From: Fodinicurvata halophila
GTDB taxonomy: Bacteria > Pseudomonadota > Alphaproteobacteria > Kiloniellales > DSM-21159
Direction of reading: 5' to 3'
Length of the DNA: 64,000 nt
Assembly (NCBI RefSeq): GCF_042651425.1
Contig: NZ_JBHSCW010000003.1
Span: 186,001 to 250,000 of the forward strand
Shown piece by piece: positions 1 to 8,659 of this stretch. Under the pieces are notes generated by a model that saw only the letters and a list, made by a program, of their open reading frames with translations, had not been told where the DNA came from and made no database searches. Every line of letters starts with the position of its first letter. Positions within the stretch are counted from its first letter, which is position 1. The position numbers and the translations under genes are program-made.

Positions 1-393
1 CAGGCCATGAACACCGGTCATGACGGCTCCATGTCCACCATCCATGCCAACACGCCGCGCGATGCCCTGACCCGTATCGAGAACATGGTCATGTCCTCGA
101 GCATGCAGCTGCCCAGCAAGGCCATCCGCGCCCAGATCTCCAGCGCGGTGGACCTGATTGTACAGATCGAGCGCATGCGCGACGGCAAACGACGCGTGAC
201 CAACGTCTCGGAACTGATCGGCATGGAAGGCGACATCATCACACTGCAGGAGCTGTTCCGCTTCCAGTACGAAGGCGAGGCGCGCGACGGCCAGCTGATG
301 GGACGTTTCGTCTCCAGTGAGGTGCGCCCCCGCTTCATCGAGCAGGCCGGTTACTACGGCCTGGAAGATGCCGTGCTGTGGGCCATGACATGA
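1..393 (+). CDS. cpaF: Tad/Flp pilus secretion ATPase CpaF (TadA), C-terminal part
   Basis: This is the end of the hexameric ATPase that powers Tad pilus assembly at the cytoplasmic face of the inner membrane; its beginning lies before the window. The frame is open from base 1. The visible 130 residues include the family stretch GHDGSMSTIHAN with its conserved histidine, the helix around IRAQISSAVDLIVQ and the basic turn RMRDGKRRV. This is about a quarter to a third of the usual protein. Its TGA overlaps the ATG of tadB (ATGA), so the two are probably translationally coupled. The family assignment is firm. Confidence 0.93.
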   Translation, partial: QAMNTGHDGSMSTIHANTPRDALTRIENMVMSSSMQLPSKAIRAQISSAVDLIVQIERMRDGKRRVTNVSELIGMEGDIITLQELFRFQYEGEARDGQLMGRFVSSEVRPRFIEQAGYYGLEDAVLWAMT

Positions 394-1394
394 CGGCGCC
401 TGTCCTGATCGCCGCTATCGGTGCGCTGGGAACCCTGGGGTTCGTGATCCTGCTGGCCTTCCTGTGGCACCTGCTCAGCGCGTCTGAGCGTCGCCGCCGG
501 CAGCGGCGGCTGGCGATGATTGTCGGGACCGCAGGAACCGCGACCGGCGGCAAGAAGCCGTCCCAGGAACGGGAAGGAATACGGCGGCAGGAGCGCACCG
601 GCGTCTCGGCACGCATGGAGACTGTGCTGTTCAATTTCGTGCCGCGCCTCTCGCAGATCACCGGACTGCTTAGGAAGTCGGGTCTCGACATCTCGGCGGC
701 CGGTTATCTTTGCATGATGGGCGGGCTGACTCTGCTGGCCTTCTTCCTGCTCTCGCGTATGCTACCGTTGCCGTTCATCCTGCAGGCAACGCTGTCCGTG
801 ATCTTCGGGATCGGACTGCCGCACTTTACCGTCGTCTATCTGGGTGCGCGCCGGCAGAAAAAGATTCTGGCCCAGCTGCCGGACGTTCTCGACATGATCG
901 TGCGCTCCGTGCGTGCCGGTCTACCCCTGACCCAGAGCCTCATGGCAGTGGGTGAAGAAATCGACGAACCGCTGGGAAGCGAATTGAGCAGTATCGGCCG
1001 CCAGACCAAGCTGGGGGTGCCGCTCGACGAGGCCCTGCTAAGTGTTGCCGAGAGATTGGACATCCAGGAATTCTACTTCCTCGTGACCAGCTTGACCCTG
1101 CAGCAGAAAACCGGCGGCAGTCTGGCCGATACGCTGGGCAATCTGTCAGATCTGCTGCGCCAGCGCCATCAGGTGCGCAACAAGATCAAGGCGCTGTCAT
1201 CGGAAGCTCGGGCCTCCGCTTATCTGATTGGCTGTATGCCAATAGCCTTGCTGGGTCTCCTGACACTAATAAATCCAGGTTACCTCGATCCCCTGTTCGA
1301 GTCGGATACAGGGAATCTCCTGCTGTGGATCGGCGCTGGCGGCATTGTAACCGGTGCCATCGTGATGTGGCGCATGATGCGTTTCGATATCTGA
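390..1394 (+). CDS. tadB: Tad pilus inner-membrane platform protein TadB
   Basis: TadB forms the inner-membrane platform of the Tad pilus together with TadC. The protein has about 334 residues. It starts with a membrane segment, then a basic linker rich in Arg, two membrane segments near residues 110-150, a T2SSF-type cytoplasmic domain (QLPDVLDMIVRSVRAGLPL is the hallmark region) and two C-terminal membrane helices. I chose the ATG at 390 because it overlaps the cpaF stop; a GTG four codons earlier is also in frame. The order cpaF-tadB-tadC is canonical. Confidence 0.93.
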   Translation: MTAPVLIAAIGALGTLGFVILLAFLWHLLSASERRRRQRRLAMIVGTAGTATGGKKPSQEREGIRRQERTGVSARMETVLFNFVPRLSQITGLLRKSGLDISAAGYLCMMGGLTLLAFFLLSRMLPLPFILQATLSVIFGIGLPHFTVVYLGARRQKKILAQLPDVLDMIVRSVRAGLPLTQSLMAVGEEIDEPLGSELSSIGRQTKLGVPLDEALLSVAERLDIQEFYFLVTSLTLQQKTGGSLADTLGNLSDLLRQRHQVRNKIKALSSEARASAYLIGCMPIALLGLLTLINPGYLDPLFESDTGNLLLWIGAGGIVTGAIVMWRMMRFDI

Positions 1395-1409
1395 ACAGAG
1401 GCCCCAACC

Positions 1410-2369
1410 ATGCCTGACAGTCTTGAAATCGCCATCACCCTCAGTTCCGTCCTGACCTTCATCAGTATTGTCGCCGTCTATTACAGCTCGCTGCGTTTCG
1501 AACGGCGCAAGCGGGTGGCGCGCGCACTGAGCAGCTATCGCGAGGATCTGCGCGCGCAGAGCCAGGAAGGCTTGCGCGGTCGCCAGAGGAAGCGCCACTG
1601 GCGCCCCGCCAGGGCCATGTCTGCTCTTGGCAAGGTAGTCGACCGAATCAAGCTGGTTGGCAACGACCAGTCGGAAAAGATTCGCTGGACACTCATACAG
1701 GCGGGATTTCGTTCCCGTGAGGCTGTGATCATCTATCTGGCGCTCAAGCTGCTGCTGCCGATTGCAGGCGCTGTAGTTGCCCTGACGGTGATACTGACCA
1801 GCGAGATTACCCAGGGAAGCTTGTTATACAGTTTTGTTGGTGTCGCCGGAACTGCCCTGATCATTTCCTATATTCCTGACTTCGCTTTGAGAAGGATAAC
1901 AGAATCTCGGCGCAAGAAGCTGGGCAAGGGCATTCCCGATGCACTCGACCTTCTGGTGGTCTGTGCCGAGGCGGGGCTGGGGCTCGACGGGGCGCTCAAG
2001 AAGGTGGCCGAGGATTTCGAGCGCTCCAATGCGGTGACGGCGGAGGAGCTTTCGCTGTTGAATGCCGAGCTGACCTTCTTCCAGGACCGCGAGGAAGCGC
2101 TGACCAACTTCTCGAAGCGTGTGAACCTGCCGCTGGCGACCAGCGTGGTGCTGGCCCTGACCCAGGCCGAGCGCTACGGCACACCGCTGTCACATGCCCT
2201 GCGCACGCTGTCGGCAGAATTCCGCCGGGAACGCCTGCTGGCGGCCGAGCAAAAGGCCGGGCGGCTGCCCGTCATCATGACGGTGCCGTTGATTGCCTTC
2301 ATCCTGCCCGCGCTGTTTATCGTCATTCTCGGGCCGGCGATCCTCAGTGCTTTGGAGTATATGTCTTGA
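1410..2369 (+). CDS. tadC: Tad pilus inner-membrane platform protein TadC
   Basis: This is a T2SSF-domain partner of TadB, 319 residues long. Membrane helices lie near the N-terminus, around residues 105-155 and at the C-terminus. The cytoplasmic domain includes KGIPDALDLLVVCAEAGLGL, the region shared with TadB, and the GTPLSHALRTLSAEFR segment. It begins 15 bases after tadB, so it belongs to the same operon. No further Tad gene follows on this strand: the next gene faces it, and only 66 bases separate the two stops. No convincing terminator hairpin is seen in that gap. Confidence 0.93.
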   Translation: MPDSLEIAITLSSVLTFISIVAVYYSSLRFERRKRVARALSSYREDLRAQSQEGLRGRQRKRHWRPARAMSALGKVVDRIKLVGNDQSEKIRWTLIQAGFRSREAVIIYLALKLLLPIAGAVVALTVILTSEITQGSLLYSFVGVAGTALIISYIPDFALRRITESRRKKLGKGIPDALDLLVVCAEAGLGLDGALKKVAEDFERSNAVTAEELSLLNAELTFFQDREEALTNFSKRVNLPLATSVVLALTQAERYGTPLSHALRTLSAEFRRERLLAAEQKAGRLPVIMTVPLIAFILPALFIVILGPAILSALEYMS

Positions 2370-2435
2370 GAGAAGCGTTGGGGAAGACATCCTCAGCAGG
2401 ATAACATTGAGAGAAGCCATCCAGCACTGCAGGCC

Positions 2436-3362
2436 TTACTGGAAGTAGGAGTCCATGGCCTGTTCCATCTTCTGTCTTTCAGCTTCGCTGAGCCCGCTAT
2501 CTTCCCCGGCCTGACCCTCCAGGCGGCTGTCGTACTGGCGCGGGATGAACTCGCCCGCCGAGCCGTTCGTCATGCCGCGGATGAAGCGGTAGAAGTCCAT
2601 GTTGTTTTCGACATCCCGGTCGGAGAGATCCCTGCGCGCCATTTGCTGGGCGTTGTTCTCGGAGCCCGCGAGTCCATAGACCAGTGCCAGGTTCTGACGG
2701 TGCCGGGCCGTGGCCGAGGGTTCCTCGATCACGTCTTCCAGGATCGAGATGGCGTCCGCGTGGTTGCCGTCGAGCGCCAGCGAGAGGGAATAGTTGGTCA
2801 GGACCGACAGGTTGCGGGGCGAGAAATCCAGGGCTTGGAGATAGTAATCCTGGGCGCGCGCGTGGTTCTTGGCAAGGTCCTCGGACACACCCAGGCTATT
2901 GTAGATACGCCAGTTTTCCGGCTGGATCTCCTGCACCTCTTCCAGCAAGGCGCGCGCTTCCGGAGCCTGCTCCAGCATCAAGTGGATACGTGCCATGCCA
3001 AGCTTCGCGCCGGGTGAGTTCGGCTCCAGGTTGAGAGCATTGTCGTAAGCTTCGGTCGCCTGGTCGAGCAGCCGGGCACTGACCATCGTGTCGCCCAGAC
3101 CGATCCAGGGCATCGGGTCGCGCGGCGCCTTCTTGCTGGCATCCCGATAGAGCTTCATCGCCAGCGAGAGGTCACCGGAGCTTGCACTGGCGTTGGCGAT
3201 GCGTACGAGCTGATCCGAACTCATTCCACTCGCGTTGATCTCTTCGAGGTTGGAGCCGGAGACCGGCCGCTCGTACCGGCTGTCGACAGAACCGCAGGCG
3301 GCCAGGCCGAGTGACAGGGAAAGAGCGGACAGGCGAAGGAAAGTTCTCGTGGACGGCCACAT
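2436..3362 (-). CDS. tadD: TadD-like tetratricopeptide-repeat lipoprotein
   Basis: This looks like the TPR pilotin-like lipoprotein that accompanies Tad pili and is thought to help place the outer-membrane secretin. It has 308 residues. A signal peptide ends in the lipobox LAAC, so the mature protein should be lipidated on Cys near residue 23. TPR units fill roughly residues 45-225 (repeated patterns such as AYDNALNLEPNSPGAKLG). The C-terminal tail is acidic. The ATG at 3362 has an AGGGG Shine-Dalgarno about nine bases upstream. It is the last gene of the minus-strand Tad group. Confidence 0.85.
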   Translation of the reverse strand: MWPSTRTFLRLSALSLSLGLAACGSVDSRYERPVSGSNLEEINASGMSSDQLVRIANASASSGDLSLAMKLYRDASKKAPRDPMPWIGLGDTMVSARLLDQATEAYDNALNLEPNSPGAKLGMARIHLMLEQAPEARALLEEVQEIQPENWRIYNSLGVSEDLAKNHARAQDYYLQALDFSPRNLSVLTNYSLSLALDGNHADAISILEDVIEEPSATARHRQNLALVYGLAGSENNAQQMARRDLSDRDVENNMDFYRFIRGMTNGSAGEFIPRQYDSRLEGQAGEDSGLSEAERQKMEQAMDSYFQ

Positions 3363-3380
3363 GCATTCAGCCCCTTTCGA

Positions 3381-3410
3381 ACAGGCTTGGATCCAATTCC
3401 TGTCGTTTTT
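3381..3410 (+). other. Hairpin with T-run between tadF-like and tadD-like genes
   Basis: The arms ACAGG and CCTGT (3381-3385, 3399-3403) flank the ten-base palindrome TTGGATCCAA, and on the + strand CGTTTTTT follows directly. Read on + this resembles an intrinsic terminator, although no + gene ends here. It might stop antisense transcription, or in the - direction it might be a 5' leader structure of tadD. The role is not clear. Confidence 0.4.
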
Positions 3411-3478
3411 TATAGGTGGTTTTGGTTAATGTTTTCTTTATCGCAGCAGAATCACCGAGGAGTCCCGCTGTTTCCGGG

Positions 3479-4057
3479 TCAGGGGCTGACCGTCGTCAGA
3501 CGCCCCAGGCGGGGACGGAAGAAGGCGTTGCGGTAAATCCGGCGTTCGTCGAACAGGAAGCCTGGGAAGACCGGTTCGTAGCGGAACACCGCTTCGCTGG
3601 CGATCAGGCTGTCGAACTCCTCGCTGACAAGATTCGGGTCCACCAGTGTTTCCAGGTTATCCGCAAGCCGGCCGTCTTCGGCCAGGCTGCCGTGATCGCG
3701 CACCCAGTTGACCGTCAGGTCATCGTCGTCGTTGGAAATGGAGACGAGATAGATGCGGTAATCGCTCGCGCTCAGTTCGAAGGGGCTGCCCAGTTCGCCG
3801 GCCAGTTCGAAGATATCCACCAGGTCGCTTTCGGTGACCTCAGGCAGGCGTGCGGTCACGTCCCCGATGCTGACCACGGCGCGATCCACCTTGGTGGTGA
3901 AGAGATAGAGCCGGAACATCTCGAACCCGCCCATCAGCAACAGCAGTATGACCGGCGCCAGCAGGGCGAATTCGAGGGCGGAGACTGCGCGCCGCCCGCG
4001 CAGGAAGCCGCGCAGCCGTCGGCCTATGCGGAACAGGCTAGCGATCCTGAACATCAT
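3479..4057 (-). CDS. TadF/TadE-type pseudopilin-like protein
   Basis: This is a 192-residue membrane-anchored protein of the TadE/TadF group, the minor pilins or pseudopilins of Tad pili. A basic N-terminus is followed by the TadE-like stretch RRAVSALEFALLAPVILLLL, with the conserved Glu near residue 30 and one membrane helix; the remainder is predicted to lie outside the inner membrane. Its start (ATG at 4057, or the next codon at 4054) lies inside the end of the preceding TadE gene, an overlap of about 20 bases. Which of TadE, TadF or TadG it is cannot be settled by eye. Confidence 0.82.
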   Translation of the reverse strand: MMFRIASLFRIGRRLRGFLRGRRAVSALEFALLAPVILLLLMGGFEMFRLYLFTTKVDRAVVSIGDVTARLPEVTESDLVDIFELAGELGSPFELSASDYRIYLVSISNDDDDLTVNWVRDHGSLAEDGRLADNLETLVDPNLVSEEFDSLIASEAVFRYEPVFPGFLFDERRIYRNAFFRPRLGRLTTVSP

Positions 4058-4691
4058 AGGGCTCGTTCTTCACGACGATACGCGCCGAGAGGTCCAGTTT
4101 GCCGTCGGAGAAGAATTGTCCGAACAGGGGGGTGATGACGGACCAGGGATAGCGCAGCTCGTAGACGACGATGCTGCCCGACTCGCCGGCGCCTTCCAGG
4201 CCGGCATCCTCGTCCCATGTCCCGTTTCCGTTCAGGTCGGTGAAGGTCTCGCCCAGGTCGTAGCTGCCGTTGCCGTTGGCATCCTCGAAGGGCTCGGCCT
4301 CGCCGATATGGTCGAACTCGCGGTAGTTCAGCATGTGGAGGTCGAGCTGATCGGTATCGAGGAACTTCGGCAGCATGCGGGCCGCGGTTTCCCGGATCCG
4401 GCTTTCGCGTTCCTCGACGCTGATCGTCGAGGCCTGGCCCGTGATTCCGTAGCGCGCGGCGTTGCGGGCCGAGCCCTCGAGGCTGGAATTGATGAGCATG
4501 ATGATGCCGAGTTCCAGGATACCCACGATGAGAAGCACGAGCGCGCCCGCGATCAGCGCGAACTCGACCGTGACGGCACCCTCCTTGCGGCGCGCATAGC
4601 GTCGCCAGATGGAGAGCAGAGGCCAGGTTTTTCTGCGATACATGGACTGCACAGCCGCAAGCGACCCTTTCCCCTGAACCTGCAGGGACAC
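4038..4691 (-). CDS. TadE-family pseudopilin with calcium-loop-like repeats
   Basis: This TadE-like protein has about 217 residues. The N-terminal pilin-like stretch GAVTVEFALIAGALVLLIVG carries the conserved Glu, and the domain behind it should be periplasmic. Residues 137-145 and 152-160 form two copies of a D-x-N-G-N-G-x-x-D loop spaced 15 residues apart, the pattern of EF-hand/dockerin-type calcium loops. The GTG at 4691 gives the full frame; an ATG at 4643 is an alternative and neither has a strong Shine-Dalgarno. It is the first gene of the minus-strand pilin pair. Confidence 0.83.
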   Translation of the reverse strand: MSLQVQGKGSLAAVQSMYRRKTWPLLSIWRRYARRKEGAVTVEFALIAGALVLLIVGILELGIIMLINSSLEGSARNAARYGITGQASTISVEERESRIRETAARMLPKFLDTDQLDLHMLNYREFDHIGEAEPFEDANGNGSYDLGETFTDLNGNGTWDEDAGLEGAGESGSIVVYELRYPWSVITPLFGQFFSDGKLDLSARIVVKNEPYDVQDR

Positions 4692-4731
4692 AGAAGGGAT
4701 TATTCCAGGAAAAATTCTACTCAGCGGAGGG

Positions 4732-4746
4732 TTAAGAAATCCCTAA
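4732..4746 (-). promoter_or_regulatory. Candidate CtrA-type site upstream of tadE
   Basis: TTAA, seven bases, then CTAA: seven of eight positions of the CtrA consensus TTAA-N7-TTAA. It sits about 40 bases upstream of the TadE start in a 94-base gap. CtrA controls Tad pilus genes in Caulobacter, so the context is suitable, but a match this short can occur by chance. Confidence 0.35.
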
Positions 4747-4785
4747 ACAAGCGGCTGCGGCGGCTGTCCGGACGATTCGGGTCCC

Positions 4786-5478
4786 CTAGGGTTGGCGCTC
4801 GTACTCCACCCGGTTGCCCTTGTAACGGAAGACGAGGCGCATGAGATGCTGGGTTTCCTTCTCGTACCAGAGGCGGGCGTCAAGATCGCCCTCCATCTCC
4901 CAGCTTTCCGTCATCACGCGTCCGGACGGTGTGTCGATGCGCTCCTCGCCATGATAGGTGATCTCGATATCCGAAGGCACGTCCGAGGGCCGTCCCTTGT
5001 GCGGGCGGATCAGGACCGGTGCTTGCATGGCATCGGGATTCCAGCCGGTGGCGGGCAGGGCGGAGGCCGGCAGGACATGGTCGCGATCCCCGTCGTCATT
5101 GAGCTTGATCTTGCCGTTCTCTCCCCGCCGCGCGGTGATGTGGCGCACCTTCTCGTTGTAGTAGCCGTTCGTGTTGGTGATGTTGAGTTCGACCAGTTTC
5201 CCGTCCTCCAGGATCTCTTCGGTTTCCTGCTTGACGCGGGTGATGACGATGGGGCCGAGAGAGATGGTGGCCTCGCCCTTCTGGTGGGCGATCACGCGAT
5301 CTCCCTGGCGTTCGACACGCAAATGGTGCTCGCCGACGGGAAAGCCGTTCAGGAAAATGCGATACGTCGCATCGTCGAGAACTTCGGCTTGCAAGGTCCC
5401 GGGCAGTCCCAGAGACAGAAGGAGCACAAGCAGAAGTGCGAGGGGAAGATGCGAAAGTCTGTAGAGCCTTGTTGCGTT
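4786..5478 (-). CDS. Secreted protein of DUF6134/DUF3108-like type
   Basis: This is a predicted exported protein of unknown function, about 230 residues. The preferred ATG at 5478 begins MNATRLYRL and leads into a clear signal peptide (LALLLVLLLSLGLPGTLQA). An in-frame ATG 12 codons earlier (5514) would put extra polar residues before it. The mature part is rich in beta-prone stretches (YRIFLNGFPVGEHHL, DARLWYEKETQHLMRLVF), recalling the beta-sandwich DUF3108/DUF6134 families, in which the YRI...G..VGEH pattern is common. It lies upstream of the pilin genes on the same strand, but nothing ties it to pilus function. Confidence 0.65.
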   Translation of the reverse strand, partial: NATRLYRLSHLPLALLLVLLLSLGLPGTLQAEVLDDATYRIFLNGFPVGEHHLRVERQGDRVIAHQKGEATISLGPIVITRVKQETEEILEDGKLVELNITNTNGYYNEKVRHITARRGENGKIKLNDDGDRDHVLPASALPATGWNPDAMQAPVLIRPHKGRPSDVPSDIEITYHGEERIDTPSGRVMTESWEMEGDLDARLWYEKETQHLMRLVFRYKGNRVEYERQP

Positions 5479-5526
5479 CATGGTTCGACAGTTTGGCAGT
5501 GAATTTGTCGCCATGAAGGCACTCCC

Positions 5527-5540
5527 GCGGAATGTTCCGC
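5527..5540. repeat. 14-base palindrome GCGGAA-TG-TTCCGC
   Basis: This short perfect inverted repeat lies in the 205-base region (5479-5683) between the divergently transcribed exported-protein gene and the BCCT transporter gene. It could be an operator for either gene. Nothing else in this stretch is convincing apart from the transporter's Shine-Dalgarno. Confidence 0.35.
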
Positions 5541-5683
5541 AGATGACTCAGGGGCGCATTCCGTGGTCACGGCGGCTGTCACAATGCTGAGGCTTGTTCA
5601 CGTCTTTCAGGTTGCTAGGGTCAATCGCCATAGTGCCCTGGGAAAATACCTTCCGTCAGGTGAAGACCAGAAAGAGGCGACTC

Positions 5684-7312
5684 ATGGCCAAGGACAGCGA
5701 GGAGAACTTTGCGAAGGTCAGGACGACCAGCTTCGGCATCTTCCCCGAAGTCTGCGCACCGGTCTTCCTGGTCAGTGCGGGACTCATCATCGCATTCATC
5801 ATCTTCGGCGCAGGCTTCACCGGGACCGCCGAAGGCGTCTTCATGGACGTGCAGTCCTGGATCTCGTCGAGCTTCGGCTGGTTCTACATCCTGTCGGCGT
5901 CGATATTCCTGATCTTCGTCATCGCCCTCATGGCGTCGCGCTACGGCCATGTCCGGCTGGGCGATCCCTTCGAAAGTCCACGCTTCAGCCTGGTTGGCTG
6001 GTTTGCCATGCTGTTCAGTGCCGGCATGGGTATCGGCTTGCTGTTCTGGAGTGTGGCCGAGCCTCTCTTTCATTACATGAGCCCGCCGCATGGCGAGGGA
6101 GAATCCGCGGAAGCGGCCATTCGGGCCATGCGCTATACCTATTATCACTGGGGCCTGCACCCGTGGGCGATCTATTCCGTGACGGGCCTGTCCATCGCCT
6201 ATTTCGCGTTCCGGCAGAAGCTGCCGCTGACCATCCGCTCCGCCTTCTACCCGTTGCTGGGCGACAGGATCTACGGTCCGATCGGGCATCTCATAGATAT
6301 CCTGGCGGTTTTCGGGACGATGTTCGGCGTGGCGACCTCGCTGGGACTCGGCGTCCTGCAGATCAACGCCGGGCTCAATCACGTGTTCGGCATCACCGAA
6401 TCCTCCTTCACCCAGGTGGTCCTGATCGCCATCATCACGGGATTTGCCACGATCTCGGTCGTGCTGGGCCTGACCAAGGGCATTCAGCGCCTCAGCCAGT
6501 TCAACATCATAGTCAGCGTCATCCTGCTGCTGTTCATCCTGGTGGCGGGGCCGACACTCTTCATTCTGCGCTTTTTCGTGGAGACGTCAGGCGATTACCT
6601 GCAGAACCTCATCGGCATGAGCTTCTGGAACGACACCTTCGCGAACACGGGCTGGCAGAACTCCTGGACCATTTTCTATTGGGGCTGGTGGATTTCCTGG
6701 GCGCCCTTCGTGGGCATGTTCATCGCCCGTGTCTCGCGCGGCCGGACCATCCGGGAATTCGTGCTGGGCGTCCTTCTGGCTCCGACATTGGCAACCTTCG
6801 TGTGGCTGTCGATTTTTGGCGGCACGGCCCTGGATCTGGAGGTCAACCAAGGCGTCGGGCTGGCGGCCGCGGCCCAGGAGAATGTCGCAACTACCCTGTT
6901 CGTCATGCTCGAGGAATTGCCCTGGAATGCGATCATCTCCCTGATCGCTGTGATCATGATCGTCAGCTACTTCGTGACCTCTTCGGACTCGGGCAGCCTG
7001 GTGATCGACATGCTGACCGCCGGCGGGCACACGGATCCGCCCAAGAGCCAGCGTATCTTCTGGGCCGTGACCGAGGGTGTGGTGGCGGCCGTCCTGCTGG
7101 TGGCCGGCGGGCTGGAAGCCCTGCAGGCGGCGTCGATCACGGCCGGTCTTCCCTTCTGCGTGATCATGCTGGGCATGTGCTATTGTCTGGTGAAGGGACT
7201 GCGGGAAGAGCCGATCACGCCGGATCCTCAAGAGACGGAGCCGGAGGCCCCCAGCGAAACCATGGGCGAGATCTCAAGCGACGAGAACGAGGCATCTCCG
7301 GCAAGCTCGTAA
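5684..7312 (+). CDS. BCCT-family betaine/carnitine/choline transporter
   Basis: This 542-residue inner-membrane carrier of the BCCT family takes up quaternary ammonium compounds such as glycine betaine or choline with Na+ or H+. It has about twelve hydrophobic segments. The family signature is present around NSWTIFYWGWWISWAPFVGM, with the tryptophan-rich helix and the following ARVSRGRTIREF. I chose the ATG at 5684 because AAAGAGG lies just upstream and the N-terminus then matches a short cytoplasmic lead; a longer in-frame start at 5594 is less likely. The C-terminal tail is acidic, as in osmosensing members. The substrate cannot be told from sequence alone. Confidence 0.92.
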   Translation: MAKDSEENFAKVRTTSFGIFPEVCAPVFLVSAGLIIAFIIFGAGFTGTAEGVFMDVQSWISSSFGWFYILSASIFLIFVIALMASRYGHVRLGDPFESPRFSLVGWFAMLFSAGMGIGLLFWSVAEPLFHYMSPPHGEGESAEAAIRAMRYTYYHWGLHPWAIYSVTGLSIAYFAFRQKLPLTIRSAFYPLLGDRIYGPIGHLIDILAVFGTMFGVATSLGLGVLQINAGLNHVFGITESSFTQVVLIAIITGFATISVVLGLTKGIQRLSQFNIIVSVILLLFILVAGPTLFILRFFVETSGDYLQNLIGMSFWNDTFANTGWQNSWTIFYWGWWISWAPFVGMFIARVSRGRTIREFVLGVLLAPTLATFVWLSIFGGTALDLEVNQGVGLAAAAQENVATTLFVMLEELPWNAIISLIAVIMIVSYFVTSSDSGSLVIDMLTAGGHTDPPKSQRIFWAVTEGVVAAVLLVAGGLEALQAASITAGLPFCVIMLGMCYCLVKGLREEPITPDPQETEPEAPSETMGEISSDENEASPASS

Positions 7313-7372
7313 ACGACAAGCCCTGCAGCACGGGCTGCGGGGCGTTCGTCTTGCGTGCGGCAACGCAGCGGG

Positions 7373-8659
7373 TCAGCCGGTCGACCCGATCACGTCCTTG
7401 CCGAGGAAGGGGCGCAGAACTTCGGGGACGCGCACGCTGCCATCGGCCTGCTGATAGTTCTCCAGGATCGCAATGAGGGCCCGGCTGATGGCGATCGCCG
7501 TGCCGTTCAGCGTGTGCAGGAATCCGGCAACCTTGCCGTCCTCGCCGCGGTAGCGGATGTTGAGGCGACGCGCCTGGTAGTCCGTGCAGTTGCTGGTGCT
7601 GGTGATCTCGCCGAATTCCCCGCCGTCGCCGCGGCCGGGCATCCAGGCTTCCAGGTCGTATTTCCGATAGGCGGCGGCGCCCAGGTCGCCGGTGGCGTTC
7701 TCGATGACGCGGTAGGGGATACCCAGGCCGTCGAAGATCTGCTTCTCCAGGTCCAGCATGCGCTGGTGCATCTCGGGACTGCCGTCCGGCATGGTGAAGG
7801 CGAACATCTCCACCTTGGTGAACTGATGGACGCGGTAGAGGCCGCGCGAAGCCCGACCGTGTGCCCCCGCTTCCGTGCGAAAACAATGACTTATTCCGCA
7901 GAGCTTGATGGGCATCTGATCCTGCGGAAGGATCTCGCCGGCCTGCAGGCCGGCCAGCGTGATCTCCGAAGTCGCGATCAGGCTGAGGTCGGTCTCGGCG
8001 ATGCTGTAGATCTGGGTTTCCGCTCCGCGCGGAACATAGCCGGTTCCGCGCATCACTTCGTTGCGTGCCAGGTCCGGGGTGGTTACGGGCGCGAAGCCGT
8101 CCTTCACCAGGATGTTCAGGGCATAGTTCTGCAGCGCCAGGTCCAGCAACACGGCGTCGTTCTTCAGGAAGTAGAAACCATGGCCGGTGACCTTGCTGCC
8201 GGCCTCCATGTCGATCAGGTCAAGCTTCTCGCCGATCTCGAGATGATCCAGAGGCTTGAAGTCGAAGCTGGGCAGGGGGGTCGCGCCGCGCTCTAGCTCG
8301 GCATTGTCGGCATCCGAAGCACCGATGGGGGCGGCCGGGTGGCTCATGTTGGGGATAATGGACTGCAGGGCTTCCAACTCGTCCTTGGCTTGCTGCAGCT
8401 TCTCCTCCGCCTCGGCCCGCTGGGTGCGCAGCTGCTTGCCCTGGTCGATCAGCTTCTGCCGCTCGTCGGGATCCTTTGCGTCCTTGATGGATTTCGCCGT
8501 GGCGTTGGCTTCCTGATTCAGGCGGTCGACCTCCTGCTGGAGGGACCGCCGTTTCCCGTCGAGCTCGGCAAAGCTGTCGAGGTCGACATCGATGCCCCGG
8601 TTGGCACAATTGCTTCGTACGGCCTCCAGGTTTTCCAGGATGAATTTTCTATCCAGCAA
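7373..8659 (-). CDS. serS: Seryl-tRNA synthetase
   Basis: This class II synthetase charges tRNA-Ser (and tRNA-Sec where present). It has 428 residues, the usual length. The N-terminal coiled-coil arm spans about residues 25-105. Motif 2 appears in FRTEAGAHGRASRGLYRVHQF and motif 3 near the C-terminus in NGTAIAISRALIAILENYQ. The start is a TTG at 8659, six bases after a GGGGA Shine-Dalgarno; the nearby ATG at 8672 is out of frame, so TTG is the real choice. It is transcribed alone, convergent to the BCCT gene. Confidence 0.96.
   Translation of the reverse strand: MLDRKFILENLEAVRSNCANRGIDVDLDSFAELDGKRRSLQQEVDRLNQEANATAKSIKDAKDPDERQKLIDQGKQLRTQRAEAEEKLQQAKDELEALQSIIPNMSHPAAPIGASDADNAELERGATPLPSFDFKPLDHLEIGEKLDLIDMEAGSKVTGHGFYFLKNDAVLLDLALQNYALNILVKDGFAPVTTPDLARNEVMRGTGYVPRGAETQIYSIAETDLSLIATSEITLAGLQAGEILPQDQMPIKLCGISHCFRTEAGAHGRASRGLYRVHQFTKVEMFAFTMPDGSPEMHQRMLDLEKQIFDGLGIPYRVIENATGDLGAAAYRKYDLEAWMPGRGDGGEFGEITSTSNCTDYQARRLNIRYRGEDGKVAGFLHTLNGTAIAISRALIAILENYQQADGSVRVPEVLRPFLGKDVIGSTG

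Noticed and set aside
5563..7476. A long open frame (637 codons) over the BCCT gene in another + frame
   Set aside because: Its translation is Arg/Gly/Asp/His-rich without any known domain, while the overlapping frame is a clear BCCT carrier. It is a by-product of high GC content at third codon positions.
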